Below are positions 26,097 through 35,756 of a stretch of 64,000 nucleotides of DNA, in pieces. Location of the stretch: contig JAQGEF010000015.1 in the NCBI GenBank assembly GCA_027854065.1, forward strand, positions 1-64,000, read 5' to 3'. The stretch's first letter is position 1; every line of letters begins with the position of its first letter. Source of the stretch: Polluticaenibacter yanchengensis (lineage in GTDB: Bacteria; Bacteroidota; Bacteroidia; Chitinophagales; Chitinophagaceae). Below the pieces are notes generated by a model, which saw only the letters and a list, made by a program, of their open reading frames with translations, was not told the origin of the DNA and did no database searches. The position numbers and the translations under genes were made by a program.

Positions 26097-28448
26097 CTAT
26101 TTGCCGGATTTTGTTTTGCTTCTTAATATGGCAATCATGAATACCGGCAGGAAAACAAGGTTGGTAAATGTGGCCACCAGCAATGTGAACGAGGTTAACC
26201 AGCCCAGGCCAAACGTACCACCGAACTTGCTGAACATAAAAATGACGAAGCCGGCTATTAATACCAGCGAGGTATAAATAATGCTGATACCGGTATGCTT
26301 GATGGTGGATAAAATTGTAGGCAATACCTGGTTATTGTGGTCCGGTAGTTCCTGTTTATAGTTGACCAGGAAACGGATGGTGACATCAATAGCAATGCCT
26401 AATGCCACGCTAAACACTAATACAGTACTAGGTTTTAATGGTACGCCGGCCCAGCCCATTAACCCTGCTGTTACCAGTAACGGAATCACATTTGGTATGA
26501 GGGAACATACGAGTATCCTGAATGAGCGGAACAGGTAAAGCATACAAATGGCGATTAACGCGAAGGCCCAGATTATGCTTTCCTTTAAACCATTAATGAT
26601 AAAGCGGCTGCCTTCCAGGAAGTTCACCGGCCCGCCGGTAAACGTCACTTTGTATTGGGCAGTATCAAAAATCTCGTTGGCCCTGGTTTGCAGGTTATCT
26701 AAAAATACTGGTAATTTATCAGACCCGATATCCGCCATGTTCACGCTTATGCGCGCGCGTTGTTTGGTACTGTCAGCAAAGTTTTTTACGATTTTTGCCA
26801 GCTGGCTGGTGGTGTCCATATTATTGGCACCTTTCAGGTAGGGCGCTAAAAATAAGAGGTCAAATTCTGACGGTACAATATAACTGGCAGTATCGCCATC
26901 ATAGAATGCCTGTTTGGCAAACTTTAAGCCTTCTACCAGGCTTAATGCCCGGGCGGTCTGTGGCAGGGAATCGAGATAGGCAGAATATTCATCGATCTTC
27001 TGAATGGCTTTTAACCCGCGTGTTATCCCATTTTTCTTCTTGGTATCTACCACTATTTCTAACGGCATCACCCCACCAAAGTTTTGTTCAAACCATTTCA
27101 GGTCCACATAGATCTGCTCGTCTTTCGGCATGTCATCAACAATGTATCCTACGGATTTCAGTTTGAAAAAACCAATGACGGAGAATACCAGCATTGCCAG
27201 GGTAATAGTATAAACCAGGGCTTTTTTGTGCAGCACCCAATGCTCAATTTTTACCAATACTTTTTCTAATAATTTATTGCGCAGGTATCTTGTCTGGAAT
27301 GGCTTTGGTGCCGGTAAATAATATAATACTACCGGTATCAGAATAAGGGAAATAATGAATAACACCATTATATTGATGCCCGCTACATTGCCAAATTCTT
27401 TTAATAAAGGGCTGGAAGTAAATGAGAAGACATAAAAACCAACTGCGGCAGCAATGTTGCAGAAAAGGGTAACAACGCCCATGCGGCCCACCATGTTAAT
27501 GATCGACTGCTTTTTGCGTTCTTTAATATCAGTAATATGCACATTCTCTTCCCAGCTCATATGGTATTTGTTCAGGAAGTAAATGCAGTTAGGAATACCG
27601 ATTACGATAATTAATGGTGGAATTAATGCAGTTAATAAAGTAATATCGTAGCCGAATAATACCATGGTACCAACGCACCATACAACGCCTAATACGACTA
27701 CAAACATGGACAAAAGGGTTGCGCTGATGCTTCTGAAGAATAAGATAAGCGTGACCATTGCCAATAGTAATGACCCGTATAAAAACAGGTTCATTTCTTT
27801 CTTGATCTTTTCTGTTAAGACGGTCCTGATATATGGCAAACCGCTGATATGGGTATCTACTTTGGCCCTGGCTTTGTATTGTTCTATTAATGCTAATATG
27901 GCATTGACAGGTTCTGTTCTGTGTTTCGTATTAAGAATCTGTGGATCGATAGTGATACCTGCCAGGTAGATTTGTTTTTCTGGATTATGTAGTAACCCTT
28001 TATAAAACATAAGGTGCTTAAAGATGGCGGCAGCGGAGTCTATCTGGCTTTGGGTGGTTACTGTACTATCAAATAAAACAGTCGTTTGTAATTTTTCGGT
28101 AGAATCATTCTTTACCAGGTTAATGGCATTTGGTACAGAGATGATGCTTTTAATATGCGGTATTTTCTGAATGCCGGTGATCATGTCCCTGTAAGCATCG
28201 AAATGTTCTTTTGAAAAAAACTGCGGGTCGGTGACGCCAATTACAAACATGCTGGCGTCTGCACCGAAAGTTTCCTGGAATTTCACGTATTCCTGGTAAT
28301 GGGGATTATCTGTAGGAACGGCTTTGGCAAATTCGTAACCCATTTTTACTTTGGTGGCTTTCCACCCCATAAATGCGGTTGCTAATAAAAGAAGAACGAC
28401 TAATAAAATCCTGTTTTTTAAAATGAACTTGCCTAATTTATGCCACAT
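26097..28448 (-). CDS. MMPL/RND-family transporter
   Basis: 783-aa inner-membrane protein with the RND layout: one N-terminal helix, a large periplasmic loop (residues ~35-210), a six-helix bundle, then the same arrangement again (helix near 415, periplasmic loop 440-630, C-terminal bundle). The size and the GIAIDVTIRFLVNYK region fit the MMPL/HAE-3 group, which moves lipids, hopanoids or other hydrophobic cargo. No membrane-fusion protein or outer-membrane channel is adjacent. The cargo is not inferable. It lies downstream of pbpC, with a possible terminator between them. Confidence 0.88.
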   Translation of the reverse strand: MWHKLGKFILKNRILLVVLLLLATAFMGWKATKVKMGYEFAKAVPTDNPHYQEYVKFQETFGADASMFVIGVTDPQFFSKEHFDAYRDMITGIQKIPHIKSIISVPNAINLVKNDSTEKLQTTVLFDSTVTTQSQIDSAAAIFKHLMFYKGLLHNPEKQIYLAGITIDPQILNTKHRTEPVNAILALIEQYKARAKVDTHISGLPYIRTVLTEKIKKEMNLFLYGSLLLAMVTLILFFRSISATLLSMFVVVLGVVWCVGTMVLFGYDITLLTALIPPLIIVIGIPNCIYFLNKYHMSWEENVHITDIKERKKQSIINMVGRMGVVTLFCNIAAAVGFYVFSFTSSPLLKEFGNVAGINIMVLFIISLILIPVVLYYLPAPKPFQTRYLRNKLLEKVLVKIEHWVLHKKALVYTITLAMLVFSVIGFFKLKSVGYIVDDMPKDEQIYVDLKWFEQNFGGVMPLEIVVDTKKKNGITRGLKAIQKIDEYSAYLDSLPQTARALSLVEGLKFAKQAFYDGDTASYIVPSEFDLLFLAPYLKGANNMDTTSQLAKIVKNFADSTKQRARISVNMADIGSDKLPVFLDNLQTRANEIFDTAQYKVTFTGGPVNFLEGSRFIINGLKESIIWAFALIAICMLYLFRSFRILVCSLIPNVIPLLVTAGLMGWAGVPLKPSTVLVFSVALGIAIDVTIRFLVNYKQELPDHNNQVLPTILSTIKHTGISIIYTSLVLIAGFVIFMFSKFGGTFGLGWLTSFTLLVATFTNLVFLPVFMIAILRSKTKSGK

Positions 28449-28481
28449 ACAAAAAAATCTACTTTTAGTATTAACGGGTAA

Positions 28482-28502
28482 AACCTGATAGCGAATCAGG
28501 TT
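28482..28502 (-). terminator. Possible terminator after pbpC
   Basis: AACCTGAT and ATCAGGTT form an eight-base stem with a five-base loop, followed by TT on the minus strand. The T tail is short, so this is tentative. Confidence 0.45.
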
Positions 28503-28581
28503 GGAGGTGCAAAGAAACTTAAAAATGATTAAAAAACGTTCAAATAATCTTCACTAAAATAGTTGAGTATATATCATTTAG

Positions 28582-30945
28582 CTACATATTAACTTTATGA
28601 ACGTTAATTCTTATGTTTTTTGTTCTGCCTTTATCATCTGTACAGGATATTTTTATGGGACCGGCATCGGGCATAAAGAAAATCTTTTCGTTGGTATTGG
28701 CGGTTTTGTAGAATTTATCATTGATGTACCAGTACACTTTTGCGACATCCATGGCTGTTAAGCACTTTAAAGCAATGGGCTCCGGCGAAATGGTACTGAT
28801 ATAATAATCTGCACCATGACTGGGAGAGGTTATTTTTGGTCCTTGCTCTTTGTACACAACTTCGCAATTGGGGTTGTGTGTGGGAATCCGCTCGTAGGGT
28901 ATTTTGCGTTCGTCATAATAATCCTGCATCTCCGGCGAGATCACTTTAAACCATTTTGTTTTGTACCCGTTCTCCGGCTTACATTGTACACAATAAGACG
29001 TTTTGCCATCGATGCTTACTGGAATCTCCTGCATGTTGTTGCAATACTTATTGTCGGATATTACAGGTATAAAATAATCTGTAACAATATTGGTACAAAA
29101 GGAAGAGGGGACCATACCTGTTTCCCCGCATACCATGCGTATATCACAATCATCCGGTTGCTCAAACCAGTTATCCATGGAGTTGTAATCGACACTATTA
29201 AAAAGTTTGAATAATAATGGTGTTGCCATTTCTGCCCCGCTTAAATCGGGGATGGAGCTGCCGCTGAAATTACCTACCCAGACACCTATTGTGTAGCTTT
29301 TATTGTAACCAATGCTCCAGCCATCGCGTCTGCCATAACTGGTACCGGTCTTCCAGGCTATCTGCGGCATTTTTTCCGTGCTTTGCCAGCTTATAGGAAA
29401 GTCAGGCCGGTTTACTTTTGTCAGTATTTCCGTTATCATAAACGCGGAAGCCTTGCTCAGGATATTTTTTTTCATCCGGACAGAATCCGCCGCTATATAA
29501 ATTGGTTTTGCATAACGGCCTTCGTTGGCAAATACTGAGAATAAAGCAGTGAGCTCTTCCAGGCTTGTACCGCAACCTCCTAAAATGGTGGATAGCCCCA
29601 GCTTGTTCTGGTCTTTTTTTATCTGCACGAAATCACATTCGGCTAACTGTGCAATGAATGGTTTTACCCCGTACTGATTCAGCAATTTTACTGCGGGAAT
29701 ATTTAATGAACGGGATAGCGCATTTTCTGCTGTTACATAACCGTCAAATTGTTTGTCGAAATTTTCCGGGCTGTAGCCGCTATAGTTCACATTGATATCT
29801 GTTATGATCCGTTTGGGCGTAATGATGCCTTCATCTATGCACAATGCATATAAAAATGGTTTCAGGGTGCTGCCGGGCTGACGGATGGCTTTTGCGCCGT
29901 TTACCTGGCCTGCATCTTCCAGCCCGTAGAAATCCGCGCTCCCTACATAGCTGACTACTTTATGGGTCTTATTGTTAATAATAACTGCCGCAGCATTATT
30001 AACGCCCCTGAATTTTAAAGCCCGGATATAATCTTTTACCAACTGTTCGGATTTCAGTTGGGTATTCAGGTCAATGGTACTTTGAATTTTGTTTTTACCT
30101 GCCACACCATAACTCTTCATAAGCTTGTAGGAGAGATGCGGTGCCAGTCTGGGAGTGGTATTTCTTTTTGCCTCAAAGGGTTCTTCTATGGCATCCTGAA
30201 TTTCTTTTTCAGTGAATATTTTTTCTGCAAGAAATTCCTGCAGTAATTTGTTCCTGTATTCCACAATTTTATCGTTGGTCTTGCCAACTATTAATTGCGA
30301 GGGGCGATTGGGAATAACGGACAGCGCTGCTATTTCCGCTAAGGACAAATGATCGGGGTCTTTATTAAAATACATCCATGCAGCCGATTTTACACCTTGT
30401 ATATTGCCGCCGTAAGGTAGCATACTCAGGTACATCTGCAGTATCTCATCTTTGCTGTAAGTGAGTTCTAACTGGATGGCCCTGAATGCTTCAATAAATT
30501 TATTGCCCCAGGTCCTTTTTTTAGGTTGTAACAGTTTTGCTACCTGCATGGTAATGGTGGAAGCACCTGATGTGCGCCTGCCCCTCAATATGTTTTTTAT
30601 TGCGGCACGTCCAATAGCGATCGGGTTTACCCCGATGTGGTAATAGAAATATTTATCTTCTTTTTCTATAATGGCTTTTTTCAGCAGGGGTGATATTTCT
30701 TCTAACTCTGTTTCCATGCGCCACTGCTCATCTTTGGTCAGGTAAGCATGCATTACCTGGTCCTTACTGTCTGTAATAATAAGAGAGTAACCGGGTTTGG
30801 CAGGCAGGGGAAAACACCAGTTTAAAATAATAAATATAACGACCAGGCTCAGAAGGGTCAAGATTCCAAAACGCAATTTGGGGCGTTTTGCACCCCAAAC
30901 TTTTATTTTGTTCCAGTATTTTTGTATGCTTGTTTTTATTTCCAC
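28582..30945 (-). CDS. pbpC: Penicillin-binding protein 1C
   Basis: 787-aa bifunctional class A PBP of the PBP1C group. One membrane helix (~27-45) is followed by a GT51 glycosyltransferase with EDKYFYYHIGVN and RRTSGASTITMQVAKLLQP. The transpeptidase has Ser359-x-x-Lys362 (GSTLK), SLN and KTGTS at 532-536. The C-terminal BiPBP_C domain with paired cysteines marks the PBP1C subtype. It makes and cross-links peptidoglycan; in E. coli PBP1C is accessory. It begins three bases past the nadC stop, so it is translated from the nadC transcript. No alpha-2-macroglobulin gene is adjacent, unlike the common pbpC context. Confidence 0.95.
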   Translation of the reverse strand: MEIKTSIQKYWNKIKVWGAKRPKLRFGILTLLSLVVIFIILNWCFPLPAKPGYSLIITDSKDQVMHAYLTKDEQWRMETELEEISPLLKKAIIEKEDKYFYYHIGVNPIAIGRAAIKNILRGRRTSGASTITMQVAKLLQPKKRTWGNKFIEAFRAIQLELTYSKDEILQMYLSMLPYGGNIQGVKSAAWMYFNKDPDHLSLAEIAALSVIPNRPSQLIVGKTNDKIVEYRNKLLQEFLAEKIFTEKEIQDAIEEPFEAKRNTTPRLAPHLSYKLMKSYGVAGKNKIQSTIDLNTQLKSEQLVKDYIRALKFRGVNNAAAVIINNKTHKVVSYVGSADFYGLEDAGQVNGAKAIRQPGSTLKPFLYALCIDEGIITPKRIITDINVNYSGYSPENFDKQFDGYVTAENALSRSLNIPAVKLLNQYGVKPFIAQLAECDFVQIKKDQNKLGLSTILGGCGTSLEELTALFSVFANEGRYAKPIYIAADSVRMKKNILSKASAFMITEILTKVNRPDFPISWQSTEKMPQIAWKTGTSYGRRDGWSIGYNKSYTIGVWVGNFSGSSIPDLSGAEMATPLLFKLFNSVDYNSMDNWFEQPDDCDIRMVCGETGMVPSSFCTNIVTDYFIPVISDNKYCNNMQEIPVSIDGKTSYCVQCKPENGYKTKWFKVISPEMQDYYDERKIPYERIPTHNPNCEVVYKEQGPKITSPSHGADYYISTISPEPIALKCLTAMDVAKVYWYINDKFYKTANTNEKIFFMPDAGPIKISCTDDKGRTKNIRINVHKVNM

Positions 30946-30948
30946 TTT

Positions 30949-31803
30949 CTACACTGCTTTCAAACTCAAATCTAAACTTTTTGCCTGGTGAATAAGGGCT
31001 CCCACACTGATAAAGTCAACTCCTGTAGCAGCATAAGATTCAATGTTCGAAAGGTTAATACCTCCGCTGGCCTCTGTTTCTGCACGACCGTCAATTATTG
31101 TCAGGGCTTCAGTGATTGTTTCCGGGCTCATATTGTCCAGCATAATCCTGAACACTTTACCGGTTGCTGTTGCTAAGCGGACATCTTCCAATGTCCGGGT
31201 CTCTACCTCTATTTTTAACCCTGGTTTTGTAGTTTGCACATAATCATAAGCTTTATCAATGGCTTTAACAATACCGCCGCAAAAATCGATATGGTTATCT
31301 TTCAGCATTATCATATCGAACAGGCCAAAACGATGGTTGACTGCCCCACCAATTTTTACCGCTGCTTTTTCCAGTAAACGGAAATTAGGGGTTGTTTTAC
31401 GGGTATCCAGGATTTTTGTTTTATAGCCTTTCAGTTTTTCTACATATACATTTGTCAACGTGGCAATGCCGCTCATTCGTTGCATTGAATTAAGCACCAG
31501 ACGCTCACACTTAAGGATATTCTGGGTACTGGCTTCCACTTCAAAAGCAACTTCCCCCATGTTCATTGCTTCCCCGTCATTTTTATAAATATTGAAATGA
31601 GCAAGAGGTTCCACCTGTTTAAAGATCTGCTGTGCAACTTTTACACCGGCAAGTATGCCTTCCTGTTTTATTTTTAATACAGCTTTGCCGCGTTGATCCG
31701 CAGGAATACAGCATAAAGAGCTGTGGTCCCCGTCGCCAACGTCTTCTATCAATGCCTGTTCTACCAGGTGTTTCAAGCGGCTGTCAAATTCTTGTTCTGT
31801 CAT
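30949..31803 (-). CDS. nadC: Quinolinate phosphoribosyltransferase
   Basis: 284-aa enzyme converting quinolinate and PRPP to nicotinate mononucleotide, the step shared by the aspartate and kynurenine routes to NAD. Signature segments are SGIATLTNVYVEKL, LDTRKTTPNFR, MLKDNHIDFCGG, IEVETRTLE, MLDNMSPE and EASGGI, so all substrate-binding elements are present. It is first in an operon with pbpC (three-base gap). A two-part promoter lies immediately upstream with almost no leader. Tryptophan 2,3-dioxygenase at 62.3 kb suggests quinolinate may come from tryptophan. Confidence 0.96.
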   Translation of the reverse strand: MTEQEFDSRLKHLVEQALIEDVGDGDHSSLCCIPADQRGKAVLKIKQEGILAGVKVAQQIFKQVEPLAHFNIYKNDGEAMNMGEVAFEVEASTQNILKCERLVLNSMQRMSGIATLTNVYVEKLKGYKTKILDTRKTTPNFRLLEKAAVKIGGAVNHRFGLFDMIMLKDNHIDFCGGIVKAIDKAYDYVQTTKPGLKIEVETRTLEDVRLATATGKVFRIMLDNMSPETITEALTIIDGRAETEASGGINLSNIESYAATGVDFISVGALIHQAKSLDLSLKAV

Positions 31804-31807
31804 ATTT

Positions 31808-31840
31808 CAAATATAAAGTGATTTGCACTGATAAGTCAAA
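31808..31840 (-). promoter_or_regulatory. Promoter of nadC with near-zero leader
   Basis: On the minus strand, TTTG (31840-31837), a 21-base spacer, then TATATTTG (31815-31808), both exact matches to the Bacteroidota consensus. Only four bases lie between the box and the ATG, so transcription should start at or next to the start codon. Confidence 0.65.
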
Positions 31841-31913
31841 TCCGCTGTAAAAATAACAATGCTTAAGGATTTTGAAATCTGTGAATTAGCAAGTGTTAGC
31901 ACAAGCGACAGGC

Positions 31914-32279
31914 TCAGGGACTTCTAAGGATTTTTTCCATTTTTTTACCTTTTGCCAGCTCGTCTATAATTTTATCGAGGTATCTTGCCTGCCTGGTCAG
32001 GGGATTTTCTATTTCTTCTATCCGGTAACCGCAGATAACGCCTGTGATCAGGCTGGCGTTTGGGTTCAGTTTCGCCCTTTTGAAAAAAGTTTCAAAGGTT
32101 ACTTTTTCATCAATCAGTTCCTGTAGTTTTTTTTCGTTAAAACCGGTTAACCATTCTATTACCTGGTGCAGTTCTTCTTTAGTCCTGCCTTTGGATTCTA
32201 CTTTTGTTACGTAGTGCGGATATACGGACGCAAAAGTCATTTTCGCGATCCGTTCATTATGTTCAGGCGTTACTTTCAT
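31914..32279 (-). CDS. DUF2200-family protein
   Basis: 121-aa soluble protein. It matches the DUF2200 pattern: [20 protein letters not shown] near the start, [13 protein letters not shown], then [20 protein letters not shown] and [18 protein letters not shown]. Function unknown. It follows the SRPBCC gene by six bases and is presumably translated from the same mRNA. Confidence 0.87.
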   Translation of the reverse strand: MKVTPEHNERIAKMTFASVYPHYVTKVESKGRTKEELHQVIEWLTGFNEKKLQELIDEKVTFETFFKRAKLNPNASLITGVICGYRIEEIENPLTRQARYLDKIIDELAKGKKMEKILRSP

Positions 32280-32285
32280 ATATCA

Positions 32286-32750
32286 TTACTTTTGTTGAAG
32301 ATGAGGAAATTTATCTTTTACTAAATTGAGCTCAATACCGAATTCAAGATATGCTTTTAAGGCGTCTAATACGGTGGTAAAGCCGCCTGTATTGTTTTTA
32401 ATAATTTCAATTAAGTCTTTACCTGTTTGCTTAAATCCATAATTCCTGATTACAACATAAGTGGTATCGTCTGTTAAAGTGTTGAACTCAAAATCTACAG
32501 TGGTAGATAAGTTGTCCCATTTAATCGTTATTTTTTTATCCGGAATAATTTCAACCACCTGTATATCGTCTGAGGCACCGTACATCTCCCATTGCCAGGT
32601 AATTGTTTTACCGGTTTCCAGTTTTCCACTTGACTTTGTAAACCAAAACCGGGTGGTTATTTCGGGATCAATAAATGCATCGAATACAACAGAAGCGGCT
32701 TTTCTTATCATCATTTGGGCCTCTACTACCGGCGTATAGCTATCTGGCAT
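32286..32750 (-). CDS. SRPBCC (AHSA1-like) family protein
   Basis: 154-aa START-like ligand-binding protein of the Activator-of-Hsp90-homologue type. The N-terminal AASVVFDAFIDPEITTRFWF and the W-rich region ITWQWEMYG are characteristic. Such proteins bind small hydrophobic molecules; the ligand is unknown. First gene of a two-gene operon with DUF2200. Confidence 0.85.
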   Translation of the reverse strand: MPDSYTPVVEAQMMIRKAASVVFDAFIDPEITTRFWFTKSSGKLETGKTITWQWEMYGASDDIQVVEIIPDKKITIKWDNLSTTVDFEFNTLTDDTTYVVIRNYGFKQTGKDLIEIIKNNTGGFTTVLDALKAYLEFGIELNLVKDKFPHLQQK

Positions 32751-33129
32751 ATAATAGATATTTTGCTTTTGATATTAATAGCTAAATTAAGTAAAAATGG
32801 CTAACAAGGTCATTTGTATTTGAGTAGGAAACCGGGGAGTTTAGGAATGGTTTTATCGGGTGTTGGCACTGGCTGAAACACTCTTTTTTGATGCATAAAG
32901 TACTGTCAGGTTGTATTGACCCGAATGATTGCCGGAAGAATACAACCGGTTTAATAAGCTTGATACATGTTGTATAAATGTTTTTAGCCGAATCTATTGT
33001 ATGAAAGCCGGTACGAAGCGCAAAAATTATCCATATTTTGTAAAAAACTGTTAATAGGTGAGAAATTTATTTTTATTTATAATTAAAAAAAGGGAGTTTC
33101 GTTAAAGTATCTAAATTTTAATAGTTTAT
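32751..33129. other. Intergenic region between divergent SRPBCC and exbB
   Basis: 379 bases with no credible frame, RNA or repeat. It must contain the promoter of the exbB operon, but no exact TAnnTTTG box was found near the exbB start. Confidence 0.5.
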
Positions 33130-33804
33130 ATGTTTCTTTTATTGCAAACTGTAGATTCATCGGCAGCAGCGGCAAATGCACCTGCAAAAATTAAGTTATT
33201 TGAATTATTGGCAGAGGGTGGTGTTATCATGATTCCCCTGGCATTGATGTTAGTTTTAGCGATTGCATTTTTTTATGAGCGTTTACTGGTAATTAAAAAA
33301 GCCTCTCATGTGGACCCTAACTTTATGAACATCATAAAGGACCATATTGTAAACGGCAATATCCAGGCTGCCCGTAGTTTGACAAAAAATACGGATAATG
33401 CAGTGGCCAGAATTATCGATAAAGGTATTCAGCGCATTGGCAAACCAATAGAATCTATTGAGAAGAGCATGGAAAATGTAGGCAGGCTGGAAATGTATAA
33501 AATGGAGCGCAACCTGAATATCATCAATGTTGTGGCCGGTATGGCACCAATGTTTGGTTTTTTGGGTACTATTATCGGGATGGTACAAATGTTCTATGAA
33601 ATTAATAGCGAGGGAAAGTTTGAACTGACCACTATTGCAGGTGGTATTTATGTAAAGATGATTACCAGTGCTACCGGTTTAATTATTGGTTTAATTGCTT
33701 ACGTTATGTACAGTTACCTGAATACACAGGTAGATAAAGCTGCTAATAAAATGGAAGTAGCTAGTGGCGAATTTTTAGATGTGCTGCAGGAACCACAACG
33801 TTAA
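33130..33804 (+). CDS. exbB: MotA/TolQ/ExbB proton channel protein
   Basis: 224-aa inner-membrane protein with three membrane segments (about residues 32-50, 135-160, 172-195). The conserved TolQ/ExbB block is visible as VAGMAPMFGFLGTIIGMVQM followed by the IYVKMITSATGLIIGL segment. It forms the proton channel that energises TonB or Tol systems. exbD follows after 21 bases. No tonB gene adjoins, so the TonB partner must be elsewhere. Confidence 0.9.
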   Translation: MFLLLQTVDSSAAAANAPAKIKLFELLAEGGVIMIPLALMLVLAIAFFYERLLVIKKASHVDPNFMNIIKDHIVNGNIQAARSLTKNTDNAVARIIDKGIQRIGKPIESIEKSMENVGRLEMYKMERNLNIINVVAGMAPMFGFLGTIIGMVQMFYEINSEGKFELTTIAGGIYVKMITSATGLIIGLIAYVMYSYLNTQVDKAANKMEVASGEFLDVLQEPQR

Positions 33805-33825
33805 TTTTATTAAACAGGCTACAAA

Positions 33826-34227
33826 ATGAATGTCAGAAGAAAATTGAAACGGGAAGGGGAGCTGCATACAGGTGCCCTGAACGATATCTTATTTATATTG
33901 CTTTTCTTTTTCCTTATTGTGAGTACATTGGCGAACCCTAATGTAATAAAGGTAAATAATCCTAAAGGTAAAAGTGACGCAAAGGCTAAACAGTCATTAG
34001 TGATTTCTATTAATGACAAAAATGAATTTTACCTGGGGCAAAGGCAGATCAATCCACAGGAGATAGACAGTATTGTGAAATTTGAAGTAGAAAAAATGAA
34101 AGCTATTGTGGACACACCTACAGTGGTGGTAAATGCAGATACCATTTCTATGAGCGGTGGTATTTTTAAAGTAATGCAGGCAGCTAAAAACAGTGGTGCA
34201 AGGATTGTGGCGAACGTAAAGCAATAG
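33826..34227 (+). CDS. exbD: ExbD/TolR biopolymer transport protein
   Basis: 133-aa protein with one N-terminal membrane helix and a periplasmic domain. The proton-carrying Asp20 sits at the start of the helix in ALNDILFILLFFFLIV, as in ExbD/TolR. The C-terminal domain holds the TPTVVVNADTISMSGGIFKV segment. It partners with the preceding ExbB. A strong terminator ends the operon. Confidence 0.9.
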   Translation: MNVRRKLKREGELHTGALNDILFILLFFFLIVSTLANPNVIKVNNPKGKSDAKAKQSLVISINDKNEFYLGQRQINPQEIDSIVKFEVEKMKAIVDTPTVVVNADTISMSGGIFKVMQAAKNSGARIVANVKQ

Positions 34228-34248
34228 TAAAATATGGATGCGTATTTT

Positions 34249-34288
34249 AAAACAGCGAACCGGGATCATCCCGGTTCGCTGTTTTTGT
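34249..34288. terminator. Strong intrinsic terminator of exbBD
   Basis: AAAACAGCGAACCGGGA (34249-34265) and TCCCGGTTCGCTGTTTT (34269-34285) form a perfect 17-bp stem with a three-base loop and T run. The A run on the opposite side makes it usable for the converging gene too. Confidence 0.9.
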
Positions 34289-34297
34289 TAGTAATAC

Positions 34298-35257
34298 CTA
34301 GTTCAGATTCTGTTGTTTGCCCGCAATACCAAACTTGGCCCCAAATACGGTGAAAATATTACTGACTTCTGAATAGTTTTTACCAAAAGATGAAACCAGT
34401 GTTATTTCATCAGAAATTTTATAGTTAATGACAAAAGCCAGTCGGCTGTAATTGTCCTTAACGGCTACATCAATCCGGTTAACATATTCAAAAGCCAGGT
34501 TGAGATTCTTTTTCTGGTAGGCAATTGAAACGCCATTGTCTATAAATGCCGAATCTTTACCAGTCGCAGAACTTTCTCCAATGTTCCAGATATACCTGGA
34601 AAGCAAAGTGGCATTAAAATCACTGTTGGGCGGATTATAAGATGCATTGAGCCATGCACCCGCTTTATTTGAAGCCAGGTTTTTGAATGTATTATCAGGT
34701 GATGCTCCCAGGAAAGCAGCGGCGAATTCCATTCGGAAAGCAGGTTTCGATAAAATATTGGAAATGCTGTCATCGTGTTTGGTCATGATGGCTCTTGCTT
34801 CTGCCTCTTTCTCTATGTCTAGCATCATTATAGCGGTAGCGGCATTACTTTCTATTGCACTTACTGCCGCTTTATTCTTTTTATTGTATATCCTGAAAAT
34901 ATGGGTCCTGATGCCGGCGGAAAGAGTGGTACTGGTATCGGTTTTAAAAGTAGCTATTGAAAAGTTTAAAGTTTCCCAAAGCGGGTTCTTCTTACTCATG
35001 AATGCCTTGAAATCAAGTTTTTCTCTTTGCCAATACCAGAAAGGGGTGGTTTGTATGGCACCGCCTTGCTGCAGCGTATATAAGCTCAATCCAAATGTTT
35101 TGGGAGTAGTCGGTCGGTCAACGGCAGATGGCGCTTTGTCGGCCAACACGAAACCCGGCGCATCCGGCACCTGGATATCTGAAGCTTTTATCTGTGCTTT
35201 TGCCAGGTCAATATTTCCCAGGCATACCATGAGAATTATCCATTTAAATGTTTTCAT
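34298..35257 (-). CDS. Secreted protein of unknown function, possibly an outer-membrane beta-barrel
   Basis: 319 aa with a signal peptide ending near LAKAQ. The mature part has alternating strand-like segments in its second half (AFEYVNRIDVAVKDN, LAFVINYKISDEITLVSSFG) ending near the C-terminus, which suggests an outer-membrane barrel, but I recognise no family. The start codon overlaps the stop of the next upstream gene by 14 bases, so the two are translationally linked. Function unknown. Confidence 0.75.
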   Translation of the reverse strand: MKTFKWIILMVCLGNIDLAKAQIKASDIQVPDAPGFVLADKAPSAVDRPTTPKTFGLSLYTLQQGGAIQTTPFWYWQREKLDFKAFMSKKNPLWETLNFSIATFKTDTSTTLSAGIRTHIFRIYNKKNKAAVSAIESNAATAIMMLDIEKEAEARAIMTKHDDSISNILSKPAFRMEFAAAFLGASPDNTFKNLASNKAGAWLNASYNPPNSDFNATLLSRYIWNIGESSATGKDSAFIDNGVSIAYQKKNLNLAFEYVNRIDVAVKDNYSRLAFVINYKISDEITLVSSFGKNYSEVSNIFTVFGAKFGIAGKQQNLN

Positions 35258-35621
35258 GTGCTTCGTTTTTAAAAGTTACTTTCAATTTAAAAATGAAGAA
35301 ATCCTTTTCATTTTTAACCGCATCATAAAAAACATGAATGGGTTCTTTACCATTGTTAAAATCATACATCGCAGAAACATTATTGGTATTTTCGTTCCGG
35401 TCAAAAAAACGGGTTTCAATCAGCAGCACTTTGTCAAGAATGCTATTGCCGGGGCCTAAGTACAAATCATAAATGGGGCCGATTTTAAGCGGTTCTTTAT
35501 CTGTTTCCCATTTAACACTGCTTCCGCCTATTTGCAGGTTGCCAATGGTAATGGTTAGTCTTACCGCCTCTGTAATGTCTGTTTTGTGGATGACTTCTAT
35601 AGACCTAGTTTGAGTTGCCAT
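35244..35621 (-). CDS. Hypothetical cytoplasmic protein
   Basis: 125 aa, no signal peptide, no recognised domain. It is rich in beta-strand-like alternation (RLTITIGNLQIGGSSVKWET, DLYLGPGNSILDKVLLIETRFF). It overlaps the downstream secreted protein by 14 bases, so the pair probably works together. It could be a small jelly-roll or regulatory protein; I cannot say. Confidence 0.7.
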   Translation of the reverse strand: MATQTRSIEVIHKTDITEAVRLTITIGNLQIGGSSVKWETDKEPLKIGPIYDLYLGPGNSILDKVLLIETRFFDRNENTNNVSAMYDFNNGKEPIHVFYDAVKNEKDFFIFKLKVTFKNEAHENI

Positions 35622-35708
35622 AGTATTGGGTTTTAATTTGTTATTATATATTCATGATAAATATAATTTATCGATAGTTATTTGTCAATAGTTAATTTTC
35701 AGAAATCA

Positions 35709-35737
35709 AAAAGGCCGGTAAATGATTCCGGCCTTTT
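35709..35737 (-). terminator. Intrinsic terminator of gltX
   Basis: AAAAGGCCGG (35709-35718) and CCGGCCTTTT (35728-35737) form a ten-base stem. On the minus strand it is followed by TTTGATTT, about 20 bases past the gltX stop. Confidence 0.85.
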
Positions 35738-35756
35738 AAAAATATTGATAGTGCAA

